From CAYOHR01 sp964512145 (GTDB lineage Bacteria; Bacteroidota; Bacteroidia; Flavobacteriales_G; JALEGO01), in contig CAZEIM010000038.1 in the NCBI GenBank assembly GCA_964512145.1, positions 1-26,098 on the forward strand: DNA of 26,098 nt, given 5' to 3'. This document shows positions 16,798-24,575 of this stretch, piece by piece; within the stretch, counting starts at the first letter, position 1, and each line of letters starts with the position of its first letter. Made by a program: the position numbers and the translations under genes. The notes under the pieces were generated by a model. It worked only from the letters and a program-made list of their open reading frames with translations, ran no database searches and was not told the DNA's origin.

Positions 16798-18450
16798 TTA
16801 ATGAACACTGCGTTTTTGAAGTATTTCATTTGGAATTACATAGTTGTTTTGAACGTTAATTTCTTTAGATTCGTATAAGTAAATTACTTCCTGAATAAGT
16901 GCATTTAATGAGTATTTTCCAAATAAGGTATGTCCGCCCTCGTAACATTGAGCTGAATATTCTTCGGGGGTTACTATATATCCTGCAAAAGCATTTGAAT
17001 ATGGGGTAATAATAACATTAGATATACCATGAGTTTTACTGCGTTTAAACATTTCATTTTTTAATCTCATTCCTGCGGTAATAGATAATTCGACCGGAAC
17101 TTGTATAAAAAGGATGTCCCCTAACCGGAAAATTTGCAAGGGTAATATAGACCGAATGAGCGGATAATTTTCTAAACTTTTGCTTTTATACTGCTTTTTG
17201 TATTCTCGCAAAATGGGGTCTACAAAATTAGGTATTAATCGAATATTTTTTGCTCCCAAAATTTTATTAGCATTTGTTTCAAGTACTATTTTTTTTTCCT
17301 GTTGAAGATTTTTGATTTCATAAAACTGTTTGAAATTGCCTGAAAAAACAGAAGATATATAATGAATGCCACGATAGACTATTGAAAAAATGCTTAATAT
17401 GTATTTTAAAAAATTACTAGTTCCCCAGCCATCAACAGTGCCTCTTAAAAAAGCTACTCCCATAGCTCCTGGAGATGTTAATTGTTTTTTAGAAATACGA
17501 TCGTAAATGCAGGAAAAATCAACGGTTTTATAAAAAAAATCTATACTTCCTTGTAGCTTTTTGCCTTTGTTTTGTTCAAGAATTTTACACGTATATTCAT
17601 ATTGTATTTGACCATTTTTTTGTGCCCTTACATAATCATTATCGTTAGGTTTATTATTTCTAGTTTTAGTCCAAACTTCTGGCTCATTGGGAGAAATATC
17701 TCCACATGGTTTTTGAATGTATGCGGCTACACATCCTGAATACTTTGAGTTTTTTTCAAAAAAACTTGCTGCATATCCTTTGTTATCTGAACATATTTTA
17801 AAATGATTATTGCCTACAGATGTTGTATGAACACTAAACCAATGAATAATGCCTTTTAATTCTTGATGATTATCTACTATACTTAAAATAATCATTTCTC
17901 GATCGGTCGCTTCGTGTTCAAATTTTATTTTATTCTTTACTTCAATATTTCTATTATAAGCCTTTAAAGACCTGTTATACGAAACTTTTTCGTGACTAGG
18001 AATATTTTCTGAATGTAGATAAATATCGGCATTAAACATATTATGGTTTGCTTCAATTATACTTTCTACAATACTATTGCTGTATTTTTCAATGACTTCC
18101 ATATGAACGCCTCCGGCAGGAAAATTATACAAGGGATGTGCAAAAAAACCTCCCGGAGCACTATGCGTATGATTGGCCGTTATACAAATATTGGCATGAG
18201 AAAACTCAGTAAAATTTAAAATATGCAGCTTTTCAATAACCTTATTTTTTAATAAATCTGAGCAAGCACCAATTTCACACGCGCAAAGTATAGTTTTATT
18301 TCCTGTATTTTCTGAAATAATATAAGTTCTTACATATAAAGGAGTTTCAATGCCTGTAGCTCTGTGTTCATATTTTCCATACCCAAATAATCCAATATTT
18401 GGCTCAAAATAGGTCATATCTTTTTTCGAAATCCCAACTCTATAGTTCAT
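16798..18450 (-). CDS. Neutral/alkaline ceramidase-like amidohydrolase
   Basis: Related to neutral ceramidase, which cleaves ceramide into sphingosine and fatty acid. Over its 550 residues it keeps the family landmarks: 'ANHTHSAPGGF' (zinc-binding histidines H94/H96), 'WFSVHTTS' (H208), 'SDNKGYA', 'PCGDISPN' with S253 at the position of the catalytic serine of Pseudomonas ceramidase, and 'QVPVELSITAGMRL' as the likely glutamate ligand. It is shorter than the ~640-residue secreted enzymes and probably lacks most of the C-terminal beta domain. No signal peptide is seen, so it may be cytoplasmic, although residues ~345-370 are rather hydrophobic. It starts 3 bases after the sphingomyelinase-like gene and is the last gene of the operon. 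Confidence 0.82.
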   Translation of the reverse strand: MNYRVGISKKDMTYFEPNIGLFGYGKYEHRATGIETPLYVRTYIISENTGNKTILCACEIGACSDLLKNKVIEKLHILNFTEFSHANICITANHTHSAPGGFFAHPLYNFPAGGVHMEVIEKYSNSIVESIIEANHNMFNADIYLHSENIPSHEKVSYNRSLKAYNRNIEVKNKIKFEHEATDREMIILSIVDNHQELKGIIHWFSVHTTSVGNNHFKICSDNKGYAASFFEKNSKYSGCVAAYIQKPCGDISPNEPEVWTKTRNNKPNDNDYVRAQKNGQIQYEYTCKILEQNKGKKLQGSIDFFYKTVDFSCIYDRISKKQLTSPGAMGVAFLRGTVDGWGTSNFLKYILSIFSIVYRGIHYISSVFSGNFKQFYEIKNLQQEKKIVLETNANKILGAKNIRLIPNFVDPILREYKKQYKSKSLENYPLIRSILPLQIFRLGDILFIQVPVELSITAGMRLKNEMFKRSKTHGISNVIITPYSNAFAGYIVTPEEYSAQCYEGGHTLFGKYSLNALIQEVIYLYESKEINVQNNYVIPNEILQKRSVH

Positions 18451-18453
18451 GGA

Positions 18454-19326
18454 TTAAAAAATTAAAGTACACATAACTGCAAAATGGTCGGACAAATCTT
18501 TTCTGTTTTTTTTAAGTTGAGCAGTAAATCTTATAATTTCAAGCTGTTGAATATACGCAGAAGTGTTATTAGGATTTAATAAAATATAATCTAACAAATC
18601 GTTACCTTTTTCGCCAGATTTTACCCTCCAATCATTTTCTTCGGTTAAAGAATGTATTCTATCTCCGTTAAGCTCGTATTTTATAGCCTGAAGTTTTTTA
18701 TACATATCGTTATGCAAACTATCTTCTGGAGAAATATTAAAATCACCGGCAAAAATTATGGGTACGTCTGTTTGTTTATTCACCTCAGCAAGGGATTTAA
18801 TTAATTTTAACTGCTTATTTCTAATTTGGTCGTATAACCAGCCTTTTTTTGATTGCATATGCGTGCCTATTATGTGTATGGACTGATTGTTTTTGAGTTT
18901 AATATCTGCAAAAAGCCCCCCTTTTTTAGCCCAACAATCAACTGCTTTACAGTCTTTGTAATGCACCATATCTTCACAGTCAATTTCAAATTTACTAAAC
19001 ACCATTACTCCCGATGAAAGTTTAAATAATCTTTTATAACCAGGTCCAACATAATACGGATAATTTTTTTGTAAGCCCTTCACTAAAATATTTTTTGCTT
19101 TTTGATCGAATACTTCTTGTAAAATAATAATATCTGGATTTTGTTCATGTAATCTTTTAACGATACTATCGGCCCTTTGTAATTGATGGGTATACATAAT
19201 TTGCCTAGGCAACATATATATGTTCCAAGTAAGGATTTTTAATGTGTCAGGAGTACTAAAAATCCATTTTGTTAGTACTAAAAAAAATATTGTGAATAGG
19301 ATTTTTTTTGGTAACACGTTATTCAT
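18454..19326 (-). CDS. Exported sphingomyelinase C-like phosphodiesterase
   Basis: A member of the endonuclease/exonuclease/phosphatase fold that looks like bacterial neutral sphingomyelinase, which releases phosphocholine from sphingomyelin. The evidence is 'ILTWNIYMLPRQ', 'QRADSIVKRL', 'IIILQEVFDQKA' (metal-binding Glu), 'SSGVMVFSKF', 'IIGTHMQS', 'FAGDFNISPED', 'DLLDYILL' and 'LSDHFAVMCTL' (catalytic Asp-His). From the ATG at 19326 the protein has 290 residues and a clean signal peptide (MNNVLPKKILFTIFFLVL). An upstream ATG at 19350 would add eight residues and deepen the overlap with the HAD gene. From 19326 the two genes share only ATGAATAA, suggesting translational coupling. Activity on glycerophospholipids is also possible. 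Confidence 0.82.
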   Translation of the reverse strand: MNNVLPKKILFTIFFLVLTKWIFSTPDTLKILTWNIYMLPRQIMYTHQLQRADSIVKRLHEQNPDIIILQEVFDQKAKNILVKGLQKNYPYYVGPGYKRLFKLSSGVMVFSKFEIDCEDMVHYKDCKAVDCWAKKGGLFADIKLKNNQSIHIIGTHMQSKKGWLYDQIRNKQLKLIKSLAEVNKQTDVPIIFAGDFNISPEDSLHNDMYKKLQAIKYELNGDRIHSLTEENDWRVKSGEKGNDLLDYILLNPNNTSAYIQQLEIIRFTAQLKKNRKDLSDHFAVMCTLIF

Positions 19327-19942
19327 AAAATAAGTCGAGTAAATTTTCATTTTTTTGAAGCCAATGAGTTTGAATACTCAAATTTTTAGCGGATTCAATA
19401 TGTTGAATAGAATCATCGATAAAAAGAGTTTCGTGTGGTTGTAATTTGTTTTCCTGTAATACAAACTGAAATATTTCTTTATCGGGTTTCCTCATACCTA
19501 TAATGTGTGAATAATACACTTTTTCGAAATAACTGTCTAGTGTAGAATATCCGGTAGCTTTTACTAAGGTGTTGGAGTATTCATTATAGTGAATAATATT
19601 TGTATTGCTTAGTAAAAAAGTTCGATATATGTTTTTTATTTGTTGTAATAAATGCAAACGATCTGTCCAAAAATTTAAGAGTAATGCATTCCATGCTTGT
19701 ATTATTTTTTCGTCATGAACTGTTGCTTTTAGATGTTTTTTTAATGCCCCAACAAACTCTGTGGGTTCAATTTTTCCGGTTTCTAATAAATCGAACAATT
19801 CTGTTTGTTTTGCCTGAGAATACTTTTCTTGGAAGTCTGAAATTCCAAGTTGTTCGAATGCTTCAATGGTTTTAAAGTAATCTATATCTAACAAAACGCC
19901 TCCTAAATCAAAAATGATGTTTTTAATGTTTTTATATTTCAT
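19319..19942 (-). CDS. HAD-superfamily phosphatase (YihX-like, subfamily IA)
   Basis: A cytoplasmic 207-residue hydrolase. Motif I is 'IIFDLGGVLLD' with nucleophile D12; the second acidic residue is glycine, as in YihX-type proteins. Motif II is 'TFLLSNTN', the motif III lysine lies in 'GMRKPDKEIF', and motif IV is 'LFIDDSIQHIESA'. A helical cap lies around residues 20-95. The substrate cannot be read from sequence. In this operon a phosphate monoester from lipid breakdown, such as phosphocholine, is a reasonable guess but only that; sugar-phosphate activity is equally compatible. It starts 4 bases after the GMC oxidoreductase and overlaps the sphingomyelinase-like gene. Confidence 0.85.
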   Translation of the reverse strand: MKYKNIKNIIFDLGGVLLDIDYFKTIEAFEQLGISDFQEKYSQAKQTELFDLLETGKIEPTEFVGALKKHLKATVHDEKIIQAWNALLLNFWTDRLHLLQQIKNIYRTFLLSNTNIIHYNEYSNTLVKATGYSTLDSYFEKVYYSHIIGMRKPDKEIFQFVLQENKLQPHETLFIDDSIQHIESAKNLSIQTHWLQKNENLLDLFYE

Positions 19943-19946
19943 CGAA

Positions 19947-21452
19947 TTATGAAAAATGATTTTTTATAATTTGTTCTCCTACATGCCTACTTAAAAGCAT
20001 AACCGTTTCATAGGGATTTACTTTAACAGAGGTTGGAAATAAAGACGCATCGGCTACAAAAATATTATCAATACCCCAAAGATTGCCTTGGGGATTAACC
20101 ATAGTTTCATGACTATCTGCTCCCATAATACATCCTCCTTGAGGATGTGCACTGGACAACGTAGTTTTACTGAACGACAAATATTTTTCCTGAATTATTG
20201 AGGTAATATTTTTAATATCTTCGGCATATACTATGTTTTTTGAGCTTCCCGGCAGCATGGCATGAGTACATCCTGCCTCAAAAAATATAGACGCAGAAGT
20301 TTGTATAGCATGAACCAAGGATTTTTTAACAGAATCAGATACCGTATAATCTAATATAGGTTGGTTTTTTGAGTTTATATATATTCGATTGTTGTATTCA
20401 GCATAATCATGGGCTAAAATAAGGATAGACATCATTTTAGTATAATCTTTCATAATATATGCTAAATCTGCTCCAAATCCTCCGTTATTTTTTGCAGTAA
20501 CACCCGGATAATAAAAAGAAGTTTCTAAAAAATATCCATGAGAATCCGAAAAAGCATCTGAATAATATGTTTTAGGAAAACCCCGATAGTTTTTTATGGT
20601 ACTATGGTATATTCCATTAATATTTAATGCAGGATGTAGGGTTATGTATCTACCAAGATTTTTTGTGTTGATTCCTAATTTTTTAGCAGACCGGAATAAT
20701 AATGGAGGTGTTTGTAGTACACCAGCACTAACAACAATAACTTTAGCCTCCACTAAATACATACCCTCCTTTTCTATATTTGGCTCTGAAAAAGAAGGTG
20801 CTGGTTTCACCTTAAAATGAACCGAATTTTTTGTAATATACTCAACTTCAGCATTATATATCATTTGCACTCCCCTTTGCATTGCTTTAGGCAATTGTAC
20901 TTCTAAAGTACTTTGTTTAGCTCCCGAAGTACACCCCAAATTACAAAAACCTTGCTGCAAACAACCTTTGGTGTTTATTTTAAGTCGTTTTACCTGAATT
21001 CCTAATTTTTCAGCTCCTGTTTTAAACAATTTATTATTATCATTATCCCAACTTTCGGGTAATTCATGTACATGAATTTCATCTTCAATTTCGTTTAATA
21101 CCGTATTGGTGTATTCATCGGTTAAAAAACTTAATCCTTTTTTTCTCCAATCATCTAAAACAGATTTGGGTGGCCTAAAAGAAACCCCCGTGTATACAGC
21201 GGTACTTCCTCCAACTGTATTGGCAGCAGCTACTCCAATAGAAAGGTTTTTTGATAAAAAAGCGCCTCTTTTATAATAAATGGCACTCATATCTTTCTCT
21301 TTTTGATTAAAGTGCTCTTTTTTTCGAAATGCTCCTGACTCTAAAACCAATATCGACAAACCCAAATGACTATATCTGCTTACGTATTCGGCAACTGTAC
21401 CACCTCCTGCACCTGATCCAATAATAACTATGTCGTAGTGCTTTTTTATCAT
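19947..21452 (-). CDS. GMC-family FAD oxidoreductase, long-chain alcohol oxidase-like
   Basis: A 501-residue flavoprotein. The FAD-binding glycine motif lies at the N-terminus, 'IVIIGSGAGGGTVAEYVS'. 'NTVGGSTAVYTG' follows, then the Cys-rich 'KGCLQQGFCNLGCTSGAKQS', which is the wording typical of long-chain alcohol oxidases. The C-terminal part has 'SAHPQGGCIMG' (active-site His region), 'NIFVADASLFPTS' and 'VNPYETVMLLSRHV'. It probably oxidises a primary or secondary alcohol of a long aliphatic molecule; sterols and choline are other GMC substrates. Its start overlaps the stop of the small upstream gene (ATGA), pointing to coupled translation and a two-subunit enzyme. Confidence 0.85.
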   Translation of the reverse strand: MIKKHYDIVIIGSGAGGGTVAEYVSRYSHLGLSILVLESGAFRKKEHFNQKEKDMSAIYYKRGAFLSKNLSIGVAAANTVGGSTAVYTGVSFRPPKSVLDDWRKKGLSFLTDEYTNTVLNEIEDEIHVHELPESWDNDNNKLFKTGAEKLGIQVKRLKINTKGCLQQGFCNLGCTSGAKQSTLEVQLPKAMQRGVQMIYNAEVEYITKNSVHFKVKPAPSFSEPNIEKEGMYLVEAKVIVVSAGVLQTPPLLFRSAKKLGINTKNLGRYITLHPALNINGIYHSTIKNYRGFPKTYYSDAFSDSHGYFLETSFYYPGVTAKNNGGFGADLAYIMKDYTKMMSILILAHDYAEYNNRIYINSKNQPILDYTVSDSVKKSLVHAIQTSASIFFEAGCTHAMLPGSSKNIVYAEDIKNITSIIQEKYLSFSKTTLSSAHPQGGCIMGADSHETMVNPQGNLWGIDNIFVADASLFPTSVKVNPYETVMLLSRHVGEQIIKNHFS

Positions 21453-21823
21453 GCTTTTTTAACTATGGGTCCTTCATACTGAATATTTTTCCAACTTTGT
21501 TCGGTGCTATAATACGAAACCAATATTAACGATTTTAACCCTGTAAACCCTGCGCTAACTTTTGAAATAGGAAAAGATTGTATTTTTTTAAAAAATTTTT
21601 CGCCTTTTTGTTGGTTTATAGAAGAAATAGAAGTAGCATAGTATAGTACACACAATATGTTTAATACGGTGCTTAGTAAACGAATTTTTTGAGCAGAATC
21701 AGCATCTAAATCATTATAAATATACATGAAGTTTTGCCAAAATATATCCTGCATGATTTTGTTGTGTTGCAAATCCGGAATTAATATTTGAGCTACAGAT
21801 ACTATGTTTTTTTTAAAATTCAT
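21449..21823 (-). CDS. Small subunit resembling the N-terminal domain of long-chain alcohol oxidases
   Basis: A 124-residue protein, alpha-helical by appearance, with no signal peptide. The opening 'IVSVAQILIPD' and the end 'GFTGLKSLILVSYYS...SWKNIQYEGP' resemble the segment that precedes the FAD domain in single-chain long-chain alcohol oxidases (a run of hydrophobics, then a W-x-x-I-x-Y-x-G-P ending). This is recalled, not searched. It overlaps the GMC gene by four bases (ATGA), the arrangement expected if one ancestral chain is split in two. A distant gluconate-dehydrogenase subunit-3 type protein is the alternative. It starts 9 bases after the transporter gene stop. Confidence 0.6.
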   Translation of the reverse strand: MNFKKNIVSVAQILIPDLQHNKIMQDIFWQNFMYIYNDLDADSAQKIRLLSTVLNILCVLYYATSISSINQQKGEKFFKKIQSFPISKVSAGFTGLKSLILVSYYSTEQSWKNIQYEGPIVKKA

Positions 21824-21832
21824 ATGTTTTAT

Positions 21833-23122
21833 TTAGTAAAACATACCAATAACTACTGCTGTAAATAAACAAGCTAAGGTTCCTGCTAACAAAGCCCTAA
21901 AACCAAGTTTAGAAAGCAAGGTTTTTCGACTAGGCACAAGTGAGCCAATACCTCCAATTTGTATTCCTATGGACGCAAAATTTGAAAACCCACATAATAC
22001 GTATGTTGCCATAATAACAGATTTTTCGTACGTAAATGCCCCTTGTTGCTTTAAATTTCCTAATGAGGTGTAGGCAACAAATTCATTTAAAATAGTTTTT
22101 TCTCCCAATAATTGACCTACTAATGTAATGTCTGCCATAGGAACTCCCATAACCCAAGCTAAAGGAGAACAAACATAGCCTAAAATACATTGAAAACTTA
22201 ATCCATCATACTTAGTGTTATGTTGTATCCAATCATTTAAATGGGTTACTTTACCTATTTGGAATAATCCAAAATTTAGCATAGCCATTAATGCAATAAA
22301 AACCAAAAGCATAGCCGCCACATTAACAGCTAGTTTTACTCCATCGCTAGTACCATTAGCTATAGATTCTAAAATATTTGACCCTAAGGTTTCTTTATTT
22401 ACTTGCATGTTTTGATCGTACGTTTCGGTTTCGGGTAGTAAAATTTTTGCCGCTACGATTGCTGCAGGAGCCGACATTACGGATGCCGATAATAAATGTT
22501 TAGCATAAAAAGCTTGCTGAATAGGGTCTGCGCCTCCCAAAAACCCAACGTAAGCAGCCAATACACCTCCGGCAATAGTAGCCATTCCGCCACTCATTAA
22601 GCAAAATATTTCTGAAGTGGTCATTTTGTTTAAATAGGGTTTAATCATAAAGGGCGCTTCGGTTTGACCTAAAAAAACATTTGCTGCGGCAGCTAAACTT
22701 TCTGCTCCAGATATTTTAAGGGTTCTTTTCATAATCCACCCAAAAGCAAACACTACTTTTTGCAGTATTCCCAAATAATACAATAAGCTCGTTAGTGCAG
22801 AAAAAAATATAATAGTGGGCAATACCATTACAGCAAAATTTATTAGCGCGGGTTCAATTTGCCCGGTGCCAAAATTTTGAAATAAAAACTGAGAACCCAC
22901 GGTGCTAAAACCCACTACTTTTACAAAAAGTTTACTAACGGCATCAAAAAAATCAGCCACCCACGAAATTTGAGTAATAGATATGGCAAAAATTACTTGT
23001 AATAATATTCCTTTATAAACAATACTCCAATTAATTTTTTTTCTGTTATTGCTGAAAACATATGCAATAGCAATTAAAAAAAGCATTCCAAATAAACCAT
23101 GTAAAACAGAGCTCAAATTCAT
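21833..23122 (-). CDS. nupC: Concentrative nucleoside transporter (NupC/CNT family)
   Basis: An inner-membrane, cation-coupled nucleoside importer of 429 residues, standard length for the family. Family marks are 'FLGQTEAPFMIKPYL', 'MSGGMATIAGGVLAAYVG', 'SAPAAIVAAKILLPE', 'CSPLAWVMGVP' and 'LCGFSNFASIGIQIGGIGS'. It is the first gene of the six-gene minus-strand operon, with a promoter element just upstream. Its link to the lipid-active genes behind it is not obvious; both could serve scavenging from host or prey cells, or the transporter may merely supply the promoter. Confidence 0.93.
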   Translation of the reverse strand: MNLSSVLHGLFGMLFLIAIAYVFSNNRKKINWSIVYKGILLQVIFAISITQISWVADFFDAVSKLFVKVVGFSTVGSQFLFQNFGTGQIEPALINFAVMVLPTIIFFSALTSLLYYLGILQKVVFAFGWIMKRTLKISGAESLAAAANVFLGQTEAPFMIKPYLNKMTTSEIFCLMSGGMATIAGGVLAAYVGFLGGADPIQQAFYAKHLLSASVMSAPAAIVAAKILLPETETYDQNMQVNKETLGSNILESIANGTSDGVKLAVNVAAMLLVFIALMAMLNFGLFQIGKVTHLNDWIQHNTKYDGLSFQCILGYVCSPLAWVMGVPMADITLVGQLLGEKTILNEFVAYTSLGNLKQQGAFTYEKSVIMATYVLCGFSNFASIGIQIGGIGSLVPSRKTLLSKLGFRALLAGTLACLFTAVVIGMFY

Positions 23123-23136
23123 GAATGCGAACTTAC

Positions 23137-23144
23137 CAAAAATA
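23137..23144 (-). promoter_or_regulatory. Bacteroidota -7 promoter element ahead of nupC operon
   Basis: On the minus strand this is TATTTTTG, an exact TAnnTTTG match that ends 14 bases before the nupC ATG. It is the only clear promoter candidate for the whole nupC-to-ceramidase run. Confidence 0.55.
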
Positions 23145-23180
23145 ATGCAATTTAAACTATTTAACGTATGTAATTTTTTG

Positions 23181-23217
23181 TCTACGAAAAAACTATCTTG
23201 ATTTTGAGGAGATTACA
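23181..23217. repeat. 37-bp direct repeat, copy 1
   Basis: This copy starts TCTAC and contains AAACTATCTTGATTTTG, continuing to TTACA. It matches 24526-24562 at 33 of 37 positions in the same orientation. It lies 58 bases downstream of the fic stop codon, on the nupC side. Confidence 0.8.
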
Positions 23218-23274
23218 TTCCCTTCAAGTCTTAAAATTTGTGTATACAAAACTCATTTATATAAATCATATGAT

Positions 23275-24327
23275 TTAAAAGTATGTGTTTACAGCAAATC
23301 TAAATTGGTTCATGAATATTTCTTTAAAAATTGAAATATTATTCTGCTCATAAAATAGAAGCATTGCTTTCTTGTATTCAACAGAATCGACCGTTCTAAA
23401 TGAAATTGGACAATACTTATAATTTATTAAAATCGCATTACTAACTATTCTGGCAGTTCTTTTATTTCCGTCAACAAATGGTTGAATGTATGAGATTAAA
23501 ACTAATAAAAGCAAAGCCTTTTCAAAAACATTGTCTTTACTGTTTACTAATTGGCACATATTTGAAAGAGCCTCCATAATTTGGAACTCATTATCTAACG
23601 GCCGATAATTTGTTCCTGAAATACCCACTCTCCTCTTCCTTATGTTTTTATCCACTCCTAGTTCTTTTATTAAAATACTGTGAATATCTTCAATTTTAGA
23701 AATGGATAGTGGAATTAAGTAGTCGGGGTTTTCAATGATAAAATCAATAGCCTCTTTATGGTTTAGGAGCATAATTGCTTCTTCCTTTGTTTTTCCAGCT
23801 GCAGTTTCCTTATCTTTTAGCAGTCTTTCTGTTTCTAGTAAAGAATATGTATTTCCTTCAATTTGAGATGATTTCCAGCTTAAATCAATTGCTAATCGTT
23901 CAAATTCTTTTTTTAATTCTATTTCAGATAGTTGAGAGATGTTTTTTTCAAATTGGTTTTGTAATACGTTTAACTGTTCTAACTCTATGGCAGTAAATAT
24001 ACTATTTGCTTTAAGTGTCTCAGATATGAGTTGCGGGTTAAATTTTTCTTTAATCTCTCTTTCGTCAATTTCTTTCTTGAAATAGTATTCAATATCTATA
24101 GGGTATAGCATTTCATAGGCGGGTGAAATCATATATTTTGTTGATTTTCCCTGACCCGTTTTTGTTAAAAGATTTTCAGTAATCAATTTTGAAAGAATTC
24201 TCTTTACTGTAGCATAGCTAATTGTATTTGATACACTATCGAAAATNNNNNNNNNNNNNNNNNNNNNNNNNNNNGCCGCTTTGTAGTTTTTTATGATTTC
24301 AATTATTTCTAATTCTCTATTATCCAT
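23275..24327 (-). CDS. Fic-family protein with N-terminal winged helix and altered active site
   Basis: Fic enzymes transfer AMP or other phosphate-containing groups to protein hydroxyls. An N-terminal winged-helix-like region (~1-70, 'ISYATVKRILSKLITENLL') is followed by the inhibitory-helix motif 'SSQIEGN' (S153-N159), 'IRKRRVGISGTNYRPLDNE', and the Fic motif 'QPFVDGNKR' at 282-290. The canonical motif begins with a catalytic histidine, but here residue 282 is Gln (codon CAA), so classical AMPylation would be impaired. Residues ~17-27 fall in a run of 28 undetermined bases, so the true N-terminal length is uncertain. The gene is flanked by a direct repeat and preceded by 22-bp-spaced boxes, which its own winged helix may bind. 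Confidence 0.85.
   Translation of the reverse strand: MDNRELEIIEIIKNYKAXXXXXXXXXXIFDSVSNTISYATVKRILSKLITENLLTKTGQGKSTKYMISPAYEMLYPIDIEYYFKKEIDEREIKEKFNPQLISETLKANSIFTAIELEQLNVLQNQFEKNISQLSEIELKKEFERLAIDLSWKSSQIEGNTYSLLETERLLKDKETAAGKTKEEAIMLLNHKEAIDFIIENPDYLIPLSISKIEDIHSILIKELGVDKNIRKRRVGISGTNYRPLDNEFQIMEALSNMCQLVNSKDNVFEKALLLLVLISYIQPFVDGNKRTARIVSNAILINYKYCPISFRTVDSVEYKKAMLLFYEQNNISIFKEIFMNQFRFAVNTYF
24247..24274. other. Assembly gap (28 N)
   Basis: Twenty-eight undetermined bases lie within the N-terminal coding part of the fic gene. The frame is the same on both sides at the nominal gap size, but the real length is unknown. A collapsed repeat here cannot be excluded. Confidence 0.95.
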
Positions 24328-24343
24328 AATAGAATAAAGCTTT

Positions 24344-24431
24344 AAGCTCGTAAATATAGTAATTTAAGCTCAAAAACCAATAATTATAAGCTGTAAATAT
24401 GATTAAAGTGAGCTTGAATATTCTGAAAGAT
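24344..24431. repeat. Four 22-bp-spaced AGCT boxes upstream of fic
   Basis: AGCT cores start at 24345, 24367, 24389 and 24411, exactly 22 bp apart, about two helical turns. Each is preceded by A or G (AAGCT, AAGCT, AAGCT, GAGCT). Copies 1 and 3 also share GTAAATAT after the core, while copies 2 and 4 are more diverged. The array begins 17 bases before the fic ATG. A further off-phase AAAGCT lies at 24336-24341. This looks like a helically phased operator for a repressor, plausibly Fic itself through its winged helix. Confidence 0.6.
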
Positions 24432-24525
24432 ATCCGCTTATATTACTCCATAAGTATAACCGTAATTTGTTTAGGTGTAAGTCGTTTGGCTTTCATTTAA
24501 TTAGGTTAGGTTATTTGTTTTTTTT

Positions 24526-24562
24526 TCTACCAACAAACTATCTTGATTTTGGGGAGCTTACA
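24526..24562. repeat. 37-bp direct repeat, copy 2
   Basis: Same orientation as 23181-23217 with four mismatches. It lies 13 bases downstream of the oxyR stop. The two copies bracket a unit of about 1.35 kb holding fic and its upstream control region. The rest of the gap between fic and oxyR (24432-24525) shows nothing else definite beyond a TTAGGTTAGGTTA stretch. Confidence 0.8.
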
Positions 24563-24575
24563 GTATCGGTAAATT

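Noticed and set aside
24344..24431. CRISPR-like repeats
   Set aside because: The period is only 22 bp with a short conserved core and no repeat-spacer structure; phased operator boxes fit better.
24502..24514. TTAGGTTAGGTTA as an iron-regulator box
   Set aside because: Only tandem half-sites without the inverted partner, and downstream of oxyR rather than in front of an iron gene.
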